From NCBI GenBank assembly GCA_041392805.1, contig JAWKLJ010000002.1, positions 256,001 through 320,000 on the forward strand: a DNA stretch of 64,000 nucleotides, read 5' to 3'. The notes under the pieces are model-generated. The model worked only from the letters and a program-made list of their open reading frames with translations. It made no database searches and had not been told where the DNA came from. Shown piece after piece: positions 55,515 through 64,000 of the stretch (positions within the stretch are counted from its first letter, which is position 1; each line of letters opens with the position of its first letter). The DNA is from Saprospiraceae bacterium. GTDB taxonomy: Bacteria > Bacteroidota > Bacteroidia > Chitinophagales > Saprospiraceae. A program made the position numbers and the translations under genes.

Positions 55515-55688
55515 TCCGGTAGCACTAGTGCTGCCGGAGCTAAGTAAGGGGATAAATAAAATGAGGCTATTTTGTTGCCAGACAAGGCGCGAGGCGCGAT
55601 AATAGTGGGCCTATGTGAGCAACGAGCAACGCAGTATGGCGACAAAAGAGACCATTTTATATCCCGGTATTTAGTGCCGGTAGCACTA
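55515..55688. repeat. nested palindromic element
   Basis: The outer markers TCCGGTAGCACTAGTGCTGC (55515 onward) and TAGTGCCGGTAGCACTA (55672-55688) share CCGGTAGCACTA. Between them, 55548-55665 is a ~118-bp imperfect inverted repeat whose arms begin GGGATAAATAAAATGAGG and end ACCATTTTATATCCC. Its middle has GCGCGAGGCGCG. It appears to be one element inserted inside another. Confidence 0.65.
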
Positions 55689-55697
55689 GCTTCCATT

Positions 55698-55805
55698 TGG
55701 ACTTTTGACACTTTTGGTAATCCTCCGTTTTTTAGGCTGGAAGTGGGAAAATTGCGCTCCTATTGCTTTCCCACTTCCCACTTCAAAACCAATGTCAAAA
55801 GTCCA
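55698..55805 (-). repeat. dispersed ~125-bp repeat, copy D
   Basis: Starts TGGACTTTTGAC and ends GTCAAAAGTCCA, core GGGAAAATTGCGCTCC. Same orientation as copy C, slightly shorter (108 bp). It stops 22 bp before the DUF4920 gene's stop codon. Confidence 0.82.
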
Positions 55806-55827
55806 GTTCAATATAGCGTGGATGCCA

Positions 55828-56340
55828 TTATTCACCCAACAAGCGAACGCCACTCGCCATAAATTTCAACTCAACTTTGGGTTCCGTAATGGTGGCAACC
55901 TCTTCTGCCGATTTTCCAGCGTCTTCAGCGAGGTGACGCAATTCATCGACCGGCGTGATTTCTCTATAGGCTTTGCCTTGCATCACCACTTCACGACCTG
56001 ATATGTCTTTGGGTACAAAAAAACCATAGTCCTTAAATTTGACTACCATCTCCTCTGTACCTGCTTGCTCACCCCGAATATTCATCCAACATCCCTTGGC
56101 CTGACACACCGCTTCAACCTTTCCCTTTACGGTAACTTCAAGGGAGTCTTTTGCTGCTATTTGATTGAGTAATTCTTCATAGGACAATACCTCATTGCTA
56201 ACAAAACTAGCACCGAATTCTTTGAAAGCTGTATCCGTTTTTTGATCTTCAGCAGCGGTAGATTGGCTGTCGCTGGAGGAAGAACAGCCAAAAGTGGAGA
56301 CAAGAACTATTAAGTAAAACAATTTGGATAAGATGCTCAT
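55828..56340 (-). CDS. DUF4920 lipoprotein
   Basis: 170 residues from the ATG at 56340 (MSILSKLFYLIVLV). The lipobox STFGC (Cys at about 19) makes it a lipoprotein. The DUF4920 domain covers about 55-165 with AVCQAKGCWMNIRG, VKFKDYGFFVPKDISG and VVMQGKAYREI. The CQAKGCW motif is characteristic and might bind metal or cofactor. Function unknown; common in Bacteroidota. Confidence 0.85.
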   Translation of the reverse strand: MSILSKLFYLIVLVSTFGCSSSSDSQSTAAEDQKTDTAFKEFGASFVSNEVLSYEELLNQIAAKDSLEVTVKGKVEAVCQAKGCWMNIRGEQAGTEEMVVKFKDYGFFVPKDISGREVVMQGKAYREITPVDELRHLAEDAGKSAEEVATITEPKVELKFMASGVRLLGE

Positions 56341-56586
56341 TATAAAATAATTTTGATTAGGAATTCTGACGATCATATAGCAGCAAAGTTACGCATTGTA
56401 TCTAAAAATTTTCTTAAAACATTTTGATCAAACAATATATGATGCTTTTAAAAGGTTATCCTACTGTCGTTATTCAAGCTTCAATAACCCTCAACTTCAA
56501 CCTATGTAATGACCGTTACACTGATCTCATTCAGCTAGGATTATAAAAAACGGAGTAACGACTCTCCACTAAAATAACACTAAATC

Positions 56587-58218
56587 ATGAAGGAGCTATT
56601 GAGTCTGTTGGCGGTGCTATTTTTCCCCGCTTTATGTATGGCCCAAGATTGTATCAAAGGCAATTGCCAAAATGGCTATGGTACCTGTGTTTACCCTGGT
56701 GGTGCAAAGTATATCGGTGATTTCAAAGATGGAAAAATTCACGGTAAGGGTATTTTTTATTACCAGAATGGTGACAAATATATTGGCAATTGGGAAAATC
56801 AACAACGAGAAGGTACTGGCCGCCTCATTTTATCTAACAAAGATGAATATTTTGGAGAATTTCAGAATGACCAGATGGGACCCACTGGAAAAATGACTTA
56901 TGCCAATGGCAATATATACGAGGGCCAATGGAAAAAAAATGAGCCACATGGAAAAGGCGTTTTCCTTTTTGCAAACCAAGATCGCTATGAAGGGCTCTTC
57001 AGTAATGGGCAATGCGAAGGCCCGGGAACCATGTATTATTCAGATGGATCATCCTTTAAAGGGGAATGGCATCACAACAAAAGACATGGCCAAGGGGTGA
57101 TGACTTTCGATGATGGCGAACGGGTTAGCGGTCAATGGGAAGATGACCAGTACCTGGCTGATTGGGGACGTTTGGCTTATGACGGAGACACCACCTACCT
57201 TCGCAATTGTAACCAACTCCATTGCGCAGATGGGAAAGGAAAATTCACCTACAATGATGGTTCTAAATATGTTGGAGATTTTAAAGCCGGTGTTCCGGAA
57301 GGAATGGGGACGACCTACTATATTGCTGGCGACCGATACGAGGGGGGGTGGAAACAAAATGCGCCACATGGAAAAGGCGTAATGTATTATGTCAACGGAA
57401 AATCCGTAGGCGCAATTTGGGACTTTGGCAGACCCGTCAAAAAACTATTTGTTAAAAATGAACAGGTCAATCAAGGGCCTATTAGCGTCGACCAGAATAA
57501 GGAGGTTAAAATCTGGGCAGTCATTATTGGGGCAGCACGCTATGCCCATATGCCTGCCCTTCGCTATACCGATGATGATGCCTACCAGATATACGCGTTT
57601 CTCAAAAGCCCCGAAGGTGGCGCCTTACCTGACAATCAACTGAAATTGCTGATTGATGAAGATGCCACTCGTGGAAATATTCTTCAAGCGATGCGAGGGG
57701 TCTTTCTTCGGGCAGATGAAAATGATGTCATTATGTTTTATTTCTCGGGTCATGGACTCCAAGGTTCTTTCTTACCCGTTGATTATGATGGCTACAATAA
57801 CTTGCTTAAGCATGAGGAGATCAATAACTTACTGAGGGCAAGCAAGGCCAAACACAAACTCGTGATTGCGGATGCCTGCCACTCTGGTAGCATTTTGGCT
57901 GCAAAAACAACTATCCAGACTGCCTTGCAAAAGTACTATGCCGCTTTTGAGGATACCCAGGGAGGAACGGCCTTGATGATGTCTTCTAAAGGTGAGGAGT
58001 ATTCCCTGGAAGATGGCGGCCTTCGGTCTGGTATCTTTAGTCACTTCTTGGTGAGGGGCCTCAAAGGAGAAGCCGACCGCGATAGAGATAGCATCGTAAC
58101 TGTCGAAGAATTGTTTAATTTTGTTTATCAAAATGTAAGATCCTACACCGGAAATGTCCAAACGCCAACATTGACAGGTAAATTTGATCAACTGATGCCC
58201 GTGGCAGTGATTCGGTAA
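56587..58218 (+). CDS. secreted MORN-repeat caspase (orthocaspase-like)
   Basis: 543 residues. Signal peptide at about 1-19 (ending CMAQ). Residues about 20-285 contain ten MORN-type repeats of the YxGxWxxxxxxGxG pattern (YIGDFKDGKIHGKG, YEGQWKKNEPHGKG, YEGGWKQNAPHGKG), framed by Cys at 22/27 and later. A C14 caspase domain (about 305-543) has the catalytic His389 (FSGHGLQGSF) and Cys431 (IADACHSGS), with VWAVIIG-type and DDDAYQIYAFLKSPEGG start motifs. Probably a periplasmic or surface Arg/Lys-directed protease with MORN-based recognition. It pairs with the larger paralogue at 58576. Confidence 0.88.
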   Translation: MKELLSLLAVLFFPALCMAQDCIKGNCQNGYGTCVYPGGAKYIGDFKDGKIHGKGIFYYQNGDKYIGNWENQQREGTGRLILSNKDEYFGEFQNDQMGPTGKMTYANGNIYEGQWKKNEPHGKGVFLFANQDRYEGLFSNGQCEGPGTMYYSDGSSFKGEWHHNKRHGQGVMTFDDGERVSGQWEDDQYLADWGRLAYDGDTTYLRNCNQLHCADGKGKFTYNDGSKYVGDFKAGVPEGMGTTYYIAGDRYEGGWKQNAPHGKGVMYYVNGKSVGAIWDFGRPVKKLFVKNEQVNQGPISVDQNKEVKIWAVIIGAARYAHMPALRYTDDDAYQIYAFLKSPEGGALPDNQLKLLIDEDATRGNILQAMRGVFLRADENDVIMFYFSGHGLQGSFLPVDYDGYNNLLKHEEINNLLRASKAKHKLVIADACHSGSILAAKTTIQTALQKYYAAFEDTQGGTALMMSSKGEEYSLEDGGLRSGIFSHFLVRGLKGEADRDRDSIVTVEELFNFVYQNVRSYTGNVQTPTLTGKFDQLMPVAVIR

Positions 58219-58575
58219 CTTACCAAAAACGCCTGTTTGAAAGGATTTCCCCTGTATTTCTTGGCTAAGGCCAACATTTTTTGCAAATAAACATATAAGC
58301 AATAGTTATTTATTAAAAAAATTAATATATTTGACCTGTTAAAGTGTTTCAGTATGTTCCCCCATCATCAACATCATTGATGCAGCTTTATTTTGGTCTC
58401 ACCTAATTGAATCATTGTTTCTCATTTTTCGTATGATAAGGGGCGTTCTGGCTGTAAATACTTTGTAGCCCTAAGTAGATGAATATCATCAAGTATCTGC
58501 TTAAAGGTATTTATTTAACTGTCATTTTTATCTTAGCCGAGCTCCATCCTCGGTAATAACGTCATCCTGTGTCCC
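58219..58575. other. spacer between the two MORN-caspase genes
   Basis: 357 bp, AT-rich. A TATATTTG -7-like box at 58326-58333 is about 240 bp from the next start and has no clear -33 element. No gene, no strong hairpin. The two caspase genes may have separate promoters. Confidence 0.45.
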
Positions 58576-60522
58576 ATGAAGAAAACGAATTTACTGCTAT
58601 TGTTTTTTTGCCTATCTTTTTGCACGCTACTTTCAGCTCAATGCATTTCTGGCGACTGTAATAATGGAAAAGGCATCTTTCTTTTTCCTGGTGGAGCCAA
58701 GTATATTGGCCAATTTCACCGTGGTGAGATTCAAGGCTTAGGAAGCTTTTATTATACAAATGGTGGAACCTACCGCGGCGAATGGCAAAGGGGAAAACAA
58801 GAAGGGAAAGGCTATAAAACCCAGCCAGATGGAACCCGCTTGGAAGGCATTTGGAAGGGGGGGCGCTTGATTGAAAACAAAGATATCACAGGTACTTTTG
58901 GCCAACAGACTGATTTGCAGGAAAGTGGATGTATCAGTGGAGATTGTATCTCAGGGCAAGGCGTTTATATTCATCCTAATGGCTCTGTCTACATTGGGGC
59001 ATTTAAAGATGGAGAAATAAACGGAATGGGCATTTGTCATTATCCGGATGGTAGTAAATACCAGGGGGAATGGTACCGCCGGTATCCTGAAGGAAATGGT
59101 ACCAAATGGTATGTAGATGGAAGCACGCGTACAGGGCATTGGAAAAGAGGCCAACCAGTAGATGCTTATGGAAAATACGCCCCCTTAAAAGGTACAAATC
59201 CATTGACAGAAGAATTCACCATTCAATCGGGTTGTCTCAAAGGTGATTGTAGCAATGGAAACGGCGTTTTTGCCTATCCAGATGGCAGCAAATATGAAGG
59301 GTATTTTGTGTTGAATAAACCCGAAGGAAAGGGCACTTTTTTCTATCCTAATGGTGATAAATATAAAGGCGAATTTCGCCAAGGTTATCGACATGGTAAG
59401 GGCTCCTTGCAACATGCTCAGGGAAAAATCACGGAAGGATTATGGAAAGAAGGAGAGTTTATCGGGGGAGATAAAAATGCTACTAACAATTCAATCGGAT
59501 GTGTGGAGGGAGATTGTCAAAATGGCTATGGCAAATATGTTTATAGAGATGGTGCCAAATATGAGGGTACCTTTAAAAATGGATTTCCACATGGTAGGGG
59601 TGTTGTAATATATCAGAATGGAGAACGTTATGAAGGCGAAATGGCGAATGCTGCCTTTAGTGGTTTTGGTACGCTCTTTATGCAAGATGGACTCAAAGCG
59701 AGTGGGTACTGGAAAGATGGCACTTTTATTGGCAACCAATCACCTTATGACACCCACGATACGCAACAGACTCCTGCTTATGTCAATCAATTTGCTAATC
59801 CCAATTTCAAAGTTTGGGCAGTCATCGTAGGCGTATCAGCTTATGATCATATGCCTGTTTTGAAATACCCTGATGATGATGCTTACCGAATTTATGCCTT
59901 TCTCAAAAGCCCTGAAGGAGGAGCACTCGATGATGAACAGATTCGTATCTTGATTGACGAAGATGCCACAAAAGCTAAAATTACCCAGACCATGAAAGAC
60001 TTGTTTTGGAAAGCTGGCCCGAATGACCTGGTTTTCCTCTATTTTTCCGGTCATGGCCTGAAAGGTGCCTTCTTGCCTATCGATTTCGATGGCGCTTCTA
60101 ACAAATTATATCACGAAGAGGTAAATGCTATTCTAAACCTAAGTAGGGCCAAACTCAAACTTTGTATTGCCGACGCCTGTCATTCAGGGAGCCTACTCGC
60201 CATGCGTGATGGCAGATACCCCGCCGCCTTGAATACCTACTACGAATCCTTAGCCCAATCGAAAGAAGGAACGGCCCTCATTATGTCTTCTAAATCGGAT
60301 GAAACATCTCTGGAATCAAGCGGATTGAGACAAGGTGTCTTCAGCCATTTCCTGATTCGCGGACTTAAAGGAGAAGCGGATGCCAATAGGAATAAAATCG
60401 TTACCATTCAGGAATTATTTGATTTTGTGTATAACAGGGTGCGCAGTTATACCGGCAACCGCCAGTCTCCTGTGATCCAAGGAAACTACGATACAGAAAT
60501 GACCGTTGGGGTTTCTCGGTGA
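58576..60522 (+). CDS. secreted MORN-repeat caspase, longer paralogue
   Basis: 648 residues. Signal peptide at about 1-21. About 22-390 has four blocks, each starting with a C-x-x-G-D-C motif (Cys23, Cys119, Cys220, Cys309 as first cysteines: CISGDCNNGKG, CISGDCISGQG, CLKGDCSNGNG, CVEGDCQNGYG), followed by two or three MORN repeats (YQGEWYRRYPEGNG, YEGTFKNGFPHGRG). The C14 domain (about 410-648) has His493 (FSGHGLKGAF) and Cys535 (IADACHSGS). The two paralogues share near-identical catalytic motifs but differ in MORN number. Presumed exported protease. Confidence 0.88.
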   Translation: MKKTNLLLLFFCLSFCTLLSAQCISGDCNNGKGIFLFPGGAKYIGQFHRGEIQGLGSFYYTNGGTYRGEWQRGKQEGKGYKTQPDGTRLEGIWKGGRLIENKDITGTFGQQTDLQESGCISGDCISGQGVYIHPNGSVYIGAFKDGEINGMGICHYPDGSKYQGEWYRRYPEGNGTKWYVDGSTRTGHWKRGQPVDAYGKYAPLKGTNPLTEEFTIQSGCLKGDCSNGNGVFAYPDGSKYEGYFVLNKPEGKGTFFYPNGDKYKGEFRQGYRHGKGSLQHAQGKITEGLWKEGEFIGGDKNATNNSIGCVEGDCQNGYGKYVYRDGAKYEGTFKNGFPHGRGVVIYQNGERYEGEMANAAFSGFGTLFMQDGLKASGYWKDGTFIGNQSPYDTHDTQQTPAYVNQFANPNFKVWAVIVGVSAYDHMPVLKYPDDDAYRIYAFLKSPEGGALDDEQIRILIDEDATKAKITQTMKDLFWKAGPNDLVFLYFSGHGLKGAFLPIDFDGASNKLYHEEVNAILNLSRAKLKLCIADACHSGSLLAMRDGRYPAALNTYYESLAQSKEGTALIMSSKSDETSLESSGLRQGVFSHFLIRGLKGEADANRNKIVTIQELFDFVYNRVRSYTGNRQSPVIQGNYDTEMTVGVSR

Positions 60523-60550
60523 TTTTTCAACGCTTCTTTCAGCGCATTAC

Positions 60551-60580
60551 TTGATAGTTTCAAAAAAATAATTACCTTTG
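60551..60580 (+). promoter_or_regulatory. Bacteroidota-type promoter of the ribosomal operon
   Basis: The -33 TTG (60551-60553) and -7 TACCTTTG (60573-60580, consensus TAnnTTTG) are separated by a 19-nt spacer, matching the Bacteroidota promoter model. It is 75 bp upstream of rpsF. Confidence 0.7.
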
Positions 60581-60654
60581 CAGCCGCTTTGGATAATTGG
60601 AGCATGTGACTCCCTGATATCCAGTATTTTTTTAATCAAAAGTATGTCTGATCC

Positions 60655-61140
60655 ATGAAAAATTATGAAGTAACCTTCATTGTAGACCCAGTGCTGTCGG
60701 GGGACGAGATCAAAGCGACAGCTCAGACATATGTCGATCAGGTTAAACAGGAAGGATTTAATATCATTCATGTGGATGATATGGGCCTTCGAACTTTAGC
60801 TTATCCTATAAATCGCCGCAATTCCGGAGTGTATTTCTCCATCGAATTCGAAGGACCTAATGGCGAATTGATCGACAAGTTGGAACTGGCTCTACGAAGA
60901 GATGAGCGCATCATGCGCTTTTTGTGTATTAAACTTGACAAGTACGGTGTAAAGTACAACGAAGACAAGAGGAACGGATTGATTGGTAAATCCAAGAAAA
61001 AGCAGGACAAAAAAGGACGTGCTAATGGCGCTCCTCCAGCGTCCCCAAGCAAAGGACCTCAACAACCTGCTGCTAAACCAGCAGCGAAGGCGGCAGCTCC
61101 TGTCTTAACTGCTCCTGTAATTTCAGAAGAAGAAGAGTAA
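60655..61140 (+). CDS. rpsF: 30S ribosomal protein S6
   Basis: 161 residues. The S6 core is in the first ~110 residues (MKNYEVTFIVDPVLSGDEIK, then RTLAYPINRRNSGVYFSIEF and RRDERIMRFLCIKLDKY). A 50-residue Lys/Ala/Pro-rich tail ends in EEEE, longer than in enteric S6. It binds 16S rRNA with S18 on the platform. First gene of rpsF-rpsR-rplI. Confidence 0.95.
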   Translation: MKNYEVTFIVDPVLSGDEIKATAQTYVDQVKQEGFNIIHVDDMGLRTLAYPINRRNSGVYFSIEFEGPNGELIDKLELALRRDERIMRFLCIKLDKYGVKYNEDKRNGLIGKSKKKQDKKGRANGAPPASPSKGPQQPAAKPAAKAAAPVLTAPVISEEEE

Positions 61141-61169
61141 CCTTTTTACCAAAAAAAATCTAAAGAATC

Positions 61170-61436
61170 ATGGCTTCTAGAGACGATATTAAATTTTTGA
61201 GTAATCCTAAAATTGGACAAAAGCGGACAAAGTATTGCCGCTTCAAAAAATTTGGGATTAAGCATATTGACTACAGAGATGCCGACTTTCTACTTCAATT
61301 TGTGAATGGTCAAGGTAAAATTTTGCCTCGACGAATCACTGGCAACTCTTTGAAATACCAAAGAAAAGTTGCTACGGCTATTAAAAGAGCCAGACATTTG
61401 GCCATGTTGCCTTATGTCACCGACATGTTGAAGTAA
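61170..61436 (+). CDS. rpsR: 30S ribosomal protein S18
   Basis: 88 residues, close to the standard length. The segments KKFGIKHIDYRDADFLLQFVN and ILPRRITGNSLKYQRKV and the ending ARHLAMLPYVTDM are diagnostic. Partner of S6 on the 30S platform; gap 29 bp after rpsF. Confidence 0.96.
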   Translation: MASRDDIKFLSNPKIGQKRTKYCRFKKFGIKHIDYRDADFLLQFVNGQGKILPRRITGNSLKYQRKVATAIKRARHLAMLPYVTDMLK

Positions 61437-61461
61437 TTGTTGACCTTTTAATTTTCTTGTC

Positions 61462-61908
61462 ATGGATATAATTTTGCTCCAAGATATTGATAAGGTAGGT
61501 GATAAGCATACCATCGTAAATGTAAAGGATGGATATGGCCGTAACTACCTCATCCCTCAGGGAATGGCTATCATTGCTAATGATACCAACCGCCGTCGCC
61601 TCAATGAATTGAAACGCAAAGACGAGGCACAGGAAGCTAAAAAACTTTCTGTTTACCAAGAAATTGCAAATAAAATTGGCAATCAGGTATTAAAAATCGG
61701 TGCCAAAGCTGGAACCAGCGGCAAGATTTTTGGTAGCGTTACCAATGTGCAGTTAGCAATGGCATTGAACGACCAGTTTGCCGTAGAAGTTGACCGACGG
61801 AAGATCATTCTTCCTGAAGAGGTTAAAGAACTGGGATCTTATAAAGCTGTTCTTAATCTTCACAAGCAAGTACAGCCAGAAATCTCCTTCGAGGTTGTAG
61901 CTGAATAA
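61462..61908 (+). CDS. rplI: 50S ribosomal protein L9
   Basis: 148 residues with the typical N-terminal MDIILLQDIDKVGDKHTIV, then VKDGYGRNYLIPQGMA, and the C-terminal rRNA-binding domain ending SFEVVAE. L9 sits near the L1 stalk. Third gene of the operon, 25 bp after rpsR. Confidence 0.96.
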   Translation: MDIILLQDIDKVGDKHTIVNVKDGYGRNYLIPQGMAIIANDTNRRRLNELKRKDEAQEAKKLSVYQEIANKIGNQVLKIGAKAGTSGKIFGSVTNVQLAMALNDQFAVEVDRRKIILPEEVKELGSYKAVLNLHKQVQPEISFEVVAE

Positions 61909-61930
61909 TACAATACCGTTTAGTATTATA

Positions 61931-61968
61931 AAAAAAAGCCGTTAGCTGATATCAGTTAATGGCTTTTT
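61931..61968. terminator. terminator of the ribosomal operon
   Basis: A hairpin with arms AGCCGTTAGCTGAT and ATCAGTTAATGGCT (12 of 14 pairs, including G-U) has an A-run before and TTTTT after. It lies 28 bp beyond the rplI stop and may also act on the minus-strand gene ending at 62001. Confidence 0.85.
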
Positions 61969-62000
61969 CTATTTGGCGCCCAGCCCCAAATGGTGGATAA

Positions 62001-62741
62001 TTAGAAATCGCAAAGATGGCCGTTTTGTTTCAACCATTTTTCCTGGCGCTTATAATCCGACATAACATTGCTCACCACTGCCCAAAACCTGGGCGAATGG
62101 TTCATCTCCACTAAATGGGCCAATTCATGAATGATCACATAATCAATAACCAAGTCTGGGGCAAATAATAATCGGGTCGAGAGATTAACATTGCCCGATG
62201 AAGAACAACTTCCCCAATTGGAGCGATTGTATTTTAACCTTACCCCTTTGATCTTTTTTTGAAAATATTGTTGATTAAGTACAGCCACCCTTTGGCTAAT
62301 AGCTGGCAAAAAATCTTGTGCAATTAGTCTACTTAGCAGGGTCTTAATACTACTGGTGAGCGCCATTCCCTCTTGGGCATTACTTAGTTCTAAATATATA
62401 TCCCTATGGAGTAGGCGCCCACCATGTGTTTTTCGATCTCCTACATTGATGTGGAGGGTATAGGTTCGTTGACCAACTTGCATAATATCGCCATGCCGGT
62501 ACGATTTGACCGTATAGAGTTGGGCTAAATCCAACCTATTATCCAATTGTTTTTTTACCCAGCCAAGAAATTGTTCCGTGTAACGGATTTTATCATTTGC
62601 TGAGATATTTGAAGGCATTCTCAAAATAGCTCCTTTCTTACTCATCGAATAACGAACGTTATACCTGCGTTCCAGGTGAATTTTTGCAGGCACCGCTATT
62701 GGCCCATGCTGAATCAATAATTGTTCTATCTTCGATTTCAT
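62001..62741 (-). CDS. YgjP-like metallopeptidase (DUF45)
   Basis: 246 residues, no signal peptide. The zinc motif HELAH with a downstream His, His205, Glu206, His209 and His215 (HELAHLVEMNHSPRFW), is typical of the YgjP/SprT-like DUF45 group. LKYNRSNWGSCSSSGNVNLS is the family segment before it. Members are proposed peptidases with poorly known substrates. It lies 17 bp after serC on the same strand, so it is likely co-transcribed. Confidence 0.87.
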   Translation of the reverse strand: MKSKIEQLLIQHGPIAVPAKIHLERRYNVRYSMSKKGAILRMPSNISANDKIRYTEQFLGWVKKQLDNRLDLAQLYTVKSYRHGDIMQVGQRTYTLHINVGDRKTHGGRLLHRDIYLELSNAQEGMALTSSIKTLLSRLIAQDFLPAISQRVAVLNQQYFQKKIKGVRLKYNRSNWGSCSSSGNVNLSTRLLFAPDLVIDYVIIHELAHLVEMNHSPRFWAVVSNVMSDYKRQEKWLKQNGHLCDF

Positions 62742-62758
62742 AAAAAGGCTAGACTATA

Positions 62759-63832
62759 TTAATGCTTTGAAGCCAAGTCCTGCATAACGGATACCAACAT
62801 TTCTACACCTTCTTTGGGCATGGCATTATAAATGGATGCCCTAAACCCACCTACAGATCGATGGCCCTCCAGCCCAATACACCCTGCAGCCTTGCAGGCC
62901 GCTAAAAATTCTTTTTCCAACTGCCCATTTTCTTCGCTTAATACAAAGTTGACATTCATTAAGGATCGATCTTCTTTGGCTGCTACACCTTTAAAGAGCG
63001 GATTGCGATCAATCTCCTCATAAAGGATTTGCCCCTTTACTTTATTTTTTGCCTCCATCGCTGTTAACCCTCCATTCGCCTTCAGCCACCGAAGCGTTAG
63101 CATGCTGACATAAATAGGAAAGACTGGCGGCGTATTATAGCTGGATTGGACATCTATGTGCGTCTTATAATTAAGCATGGTTGGCATGCTCCTTGCTGTT
63201 TTTTCCAAAAGGGCTCTACGAATGATGACTAGGGTGGCACCAGCAGGGCCTAGGTTTTTTTGTGCACCTGCATATATCAAATCAAATTTTGACATATCTA
63301 ATGGCTTACTGAAAATATCAGAAGACATATCGCATATAACAGGCACTGCCGTTTCCGGAAAGTCCTGAAACTGCGTACCAAAAATGGTGTTGTTGCTGGT
63401 AAGGTGCAGGTAGGCTAAATCTTCCGGTATGGCATATCCCTTCGGAATATAAGAATAGTTCTTGTCCTTTGAAGAAGCTAATACTTCGGTTTGGCCATAA
63501 AACTTAGCCTCTTTGATGGCTTTGCTAGACCAGCTTCCTGTATCTACATACCCAGCTTTTTTATTTTCAGCAAGAAGGTTATGTGGGATCATATAAAACT
63601 GGGAGCTGGCACCACCACCTAGAAATAAGACCGCGAAGTCGTCCCCTATACCTAATAATTCATGTACCAATGCTTCGGTTTCCTCCAACATTGCAATACA
63701 TTCCTTACTTCGGTGAGAAATCTCCAGTATCGATAGTCCGCTACCGTTAAAGTCGACGACAGATTGAGCTGCTTCTGCCATAACGCTAGCAGGCAGGATA
63801 GCCGGGCCAGCGTAAAAATTGTACTTTTTCAT
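62759..63832 (-). CDS. serC: phosphoserine aminotransferase
   Basis: 357 residues, standard length. The start YNFYAGPAILP, the PLP-binding Lys192 in AGAQKNLGPAG, ELLGIGDDFAVLFLGGGAS near the front, and RASIYNAMPKEGVEML at the end are diagnostic of SerC. It converts 3-phosphohydroxypyruvate and glutamate to phosphoserine in serine biosynthesis (and an analogous pyridoxal precursor step). serA is not visible in the window. The upstream 168 bp hold no gene start I can confirm. Confidence 0.96.
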   Translation of the reverse strand: MKKYNFYAGPAILPASVMAEAAQSVVDFNGSGLSILEISHRSKECIAMLEETEALVHELLGIGDDFAVLFLGGGASSQFYMIPHNLLAENKKAGYVDTGSWSSKAIKEAKFYGQTEVLASSKDKNYSYIPKGYAIPEDLAYLHLTSNNTIFGTQFQDFPETAVPVICDMSSDIFSKPLDMSKFDLIYAGAQKNLGPAGATLVIIRRALLEKTARSMPTMLNYKTHIDVQSSYNTPPVFPIYVSMLTLRWLKANGGLTAMEAKNKVKGQILYEEIDRNPLFKGVAAKEDRSLMNVNFVLSEENGQLEKEFLAACKAAGCIGLEGHRSVGGFRASIYNAMPKEGVEMLVSVMQDLASKH

Positions 63833-64000
63833 GTTGTGTATGATTTAATATTCGTCGGGAATGGGCTGTTTCCCTCCATAATAAAGGGATTAATGGTTTG
63901 ATCCAAGGTGGTCCTATTTGGTCCTGCAAAAATGTGCTTTTTTGAGCATAAATAACAGCTTCCAGATTGAAATTGATGAATAATTAATAAAGATTAATCC

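Larger units (their letters stand above)
55041..55827. other. repeat-rich 787-bp spacer
   Basis: No gene is apparent from 55041 to 55510. Beyond that lie nested palindromes (55515-55688) and repeat copy D (55698-55805). The first part may be the 5' region of the HD gene. Confidence 0.65.

Overview
The window looks like a chromosomal segment of a free-living member of the Bacteroidota, most likely of the Saprospiraceae/Lewinella type (inference). The reasons are several secreted proteins ending in a type IX secretion (T9SS) sorting domain with a PNP motif, large cysteine-rich repeat proteases, DUF6089-type outer-membrane barrels, a TAnnTTTG promoter in front of rpsF, scarce Shine-Dalgarno sites and moderate GC. 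I see no rRNA, tRNA, CRISPR array, phage module or intact transposase. The mobile-like DNA is all short palindromic, MITE-like elements.

Layout. 0-8 kb: the end of an unknown gene, a secreted protein, a NUDIX hydrolase, two paralogous T9SS cargo proteins separated by a five-copy terminator-like tandem array, a LEA-like helical repeat protein and a helical protein of unknown family. 8-18 kb: a tail-specific protease, a MacB/FtsX-type permease, a DinB-like protein, an MBL hydrolase, then a tight operon of a GMC flavoprotein, a Tat-targeted gluconate-2-dehydrogenase-subunit-3 partner and a gamma carbonic anhydrase. 18-27 kb: two giant paralogous secreted metzincin proteases built around 25- to 28-residue Cys-rich repeats. 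27-34 kb: a beta-oxidation pair (thiolase and FadJ-like), a LolC/E-like permease, tandem lipoprotein cyclophilins. 34-40 kb: polyphosphate glucokinase, a TPR protein, an ECF sigma operon, a KirBac channel, an EamA transporter. 40-51 kb: a DUF6909-like protein with a nucleosidase-like end, a DUF6089 barrel pair (one with TSP3 repeats and OmpA), a TolC protein, GtrA, a deoxyribonucleotidase, a SPOR/peptidoglycan-binding protein. 51-56 kb: a GCS2-CBS fusion, a Kelch protein, an HD protein, a DUF4920 lipoprotein. 56-64 kb: two tandem secreted MORN-repeat caspases, the rpsF-rpsR-rplI operon, a YgjP-like metallopeptidase and serC.

How the genes relate. Most are housekeeping or envelope functions in short operons. 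The clearest functional units are thiolase plus FadJ, the flavoprotein plus its Tat partner, the ECF sigma / membrane protein / exported protein trio, and the S6-S18-L9 ribosomal operon. Secretion and envelope themes recur: T9SS cargo, metzincins, OmpA, SPOR, TolC and lipoprotein export.

Most worth following up: the MORN-caspase pair; the ECF operon bracketed by inverted copies of a dispersed ~125-bp repeat; the metzincin paralogues with near-identical DNA repeats; the terminator array; and several unrelated palindromic element families packed into intergenic spaces.
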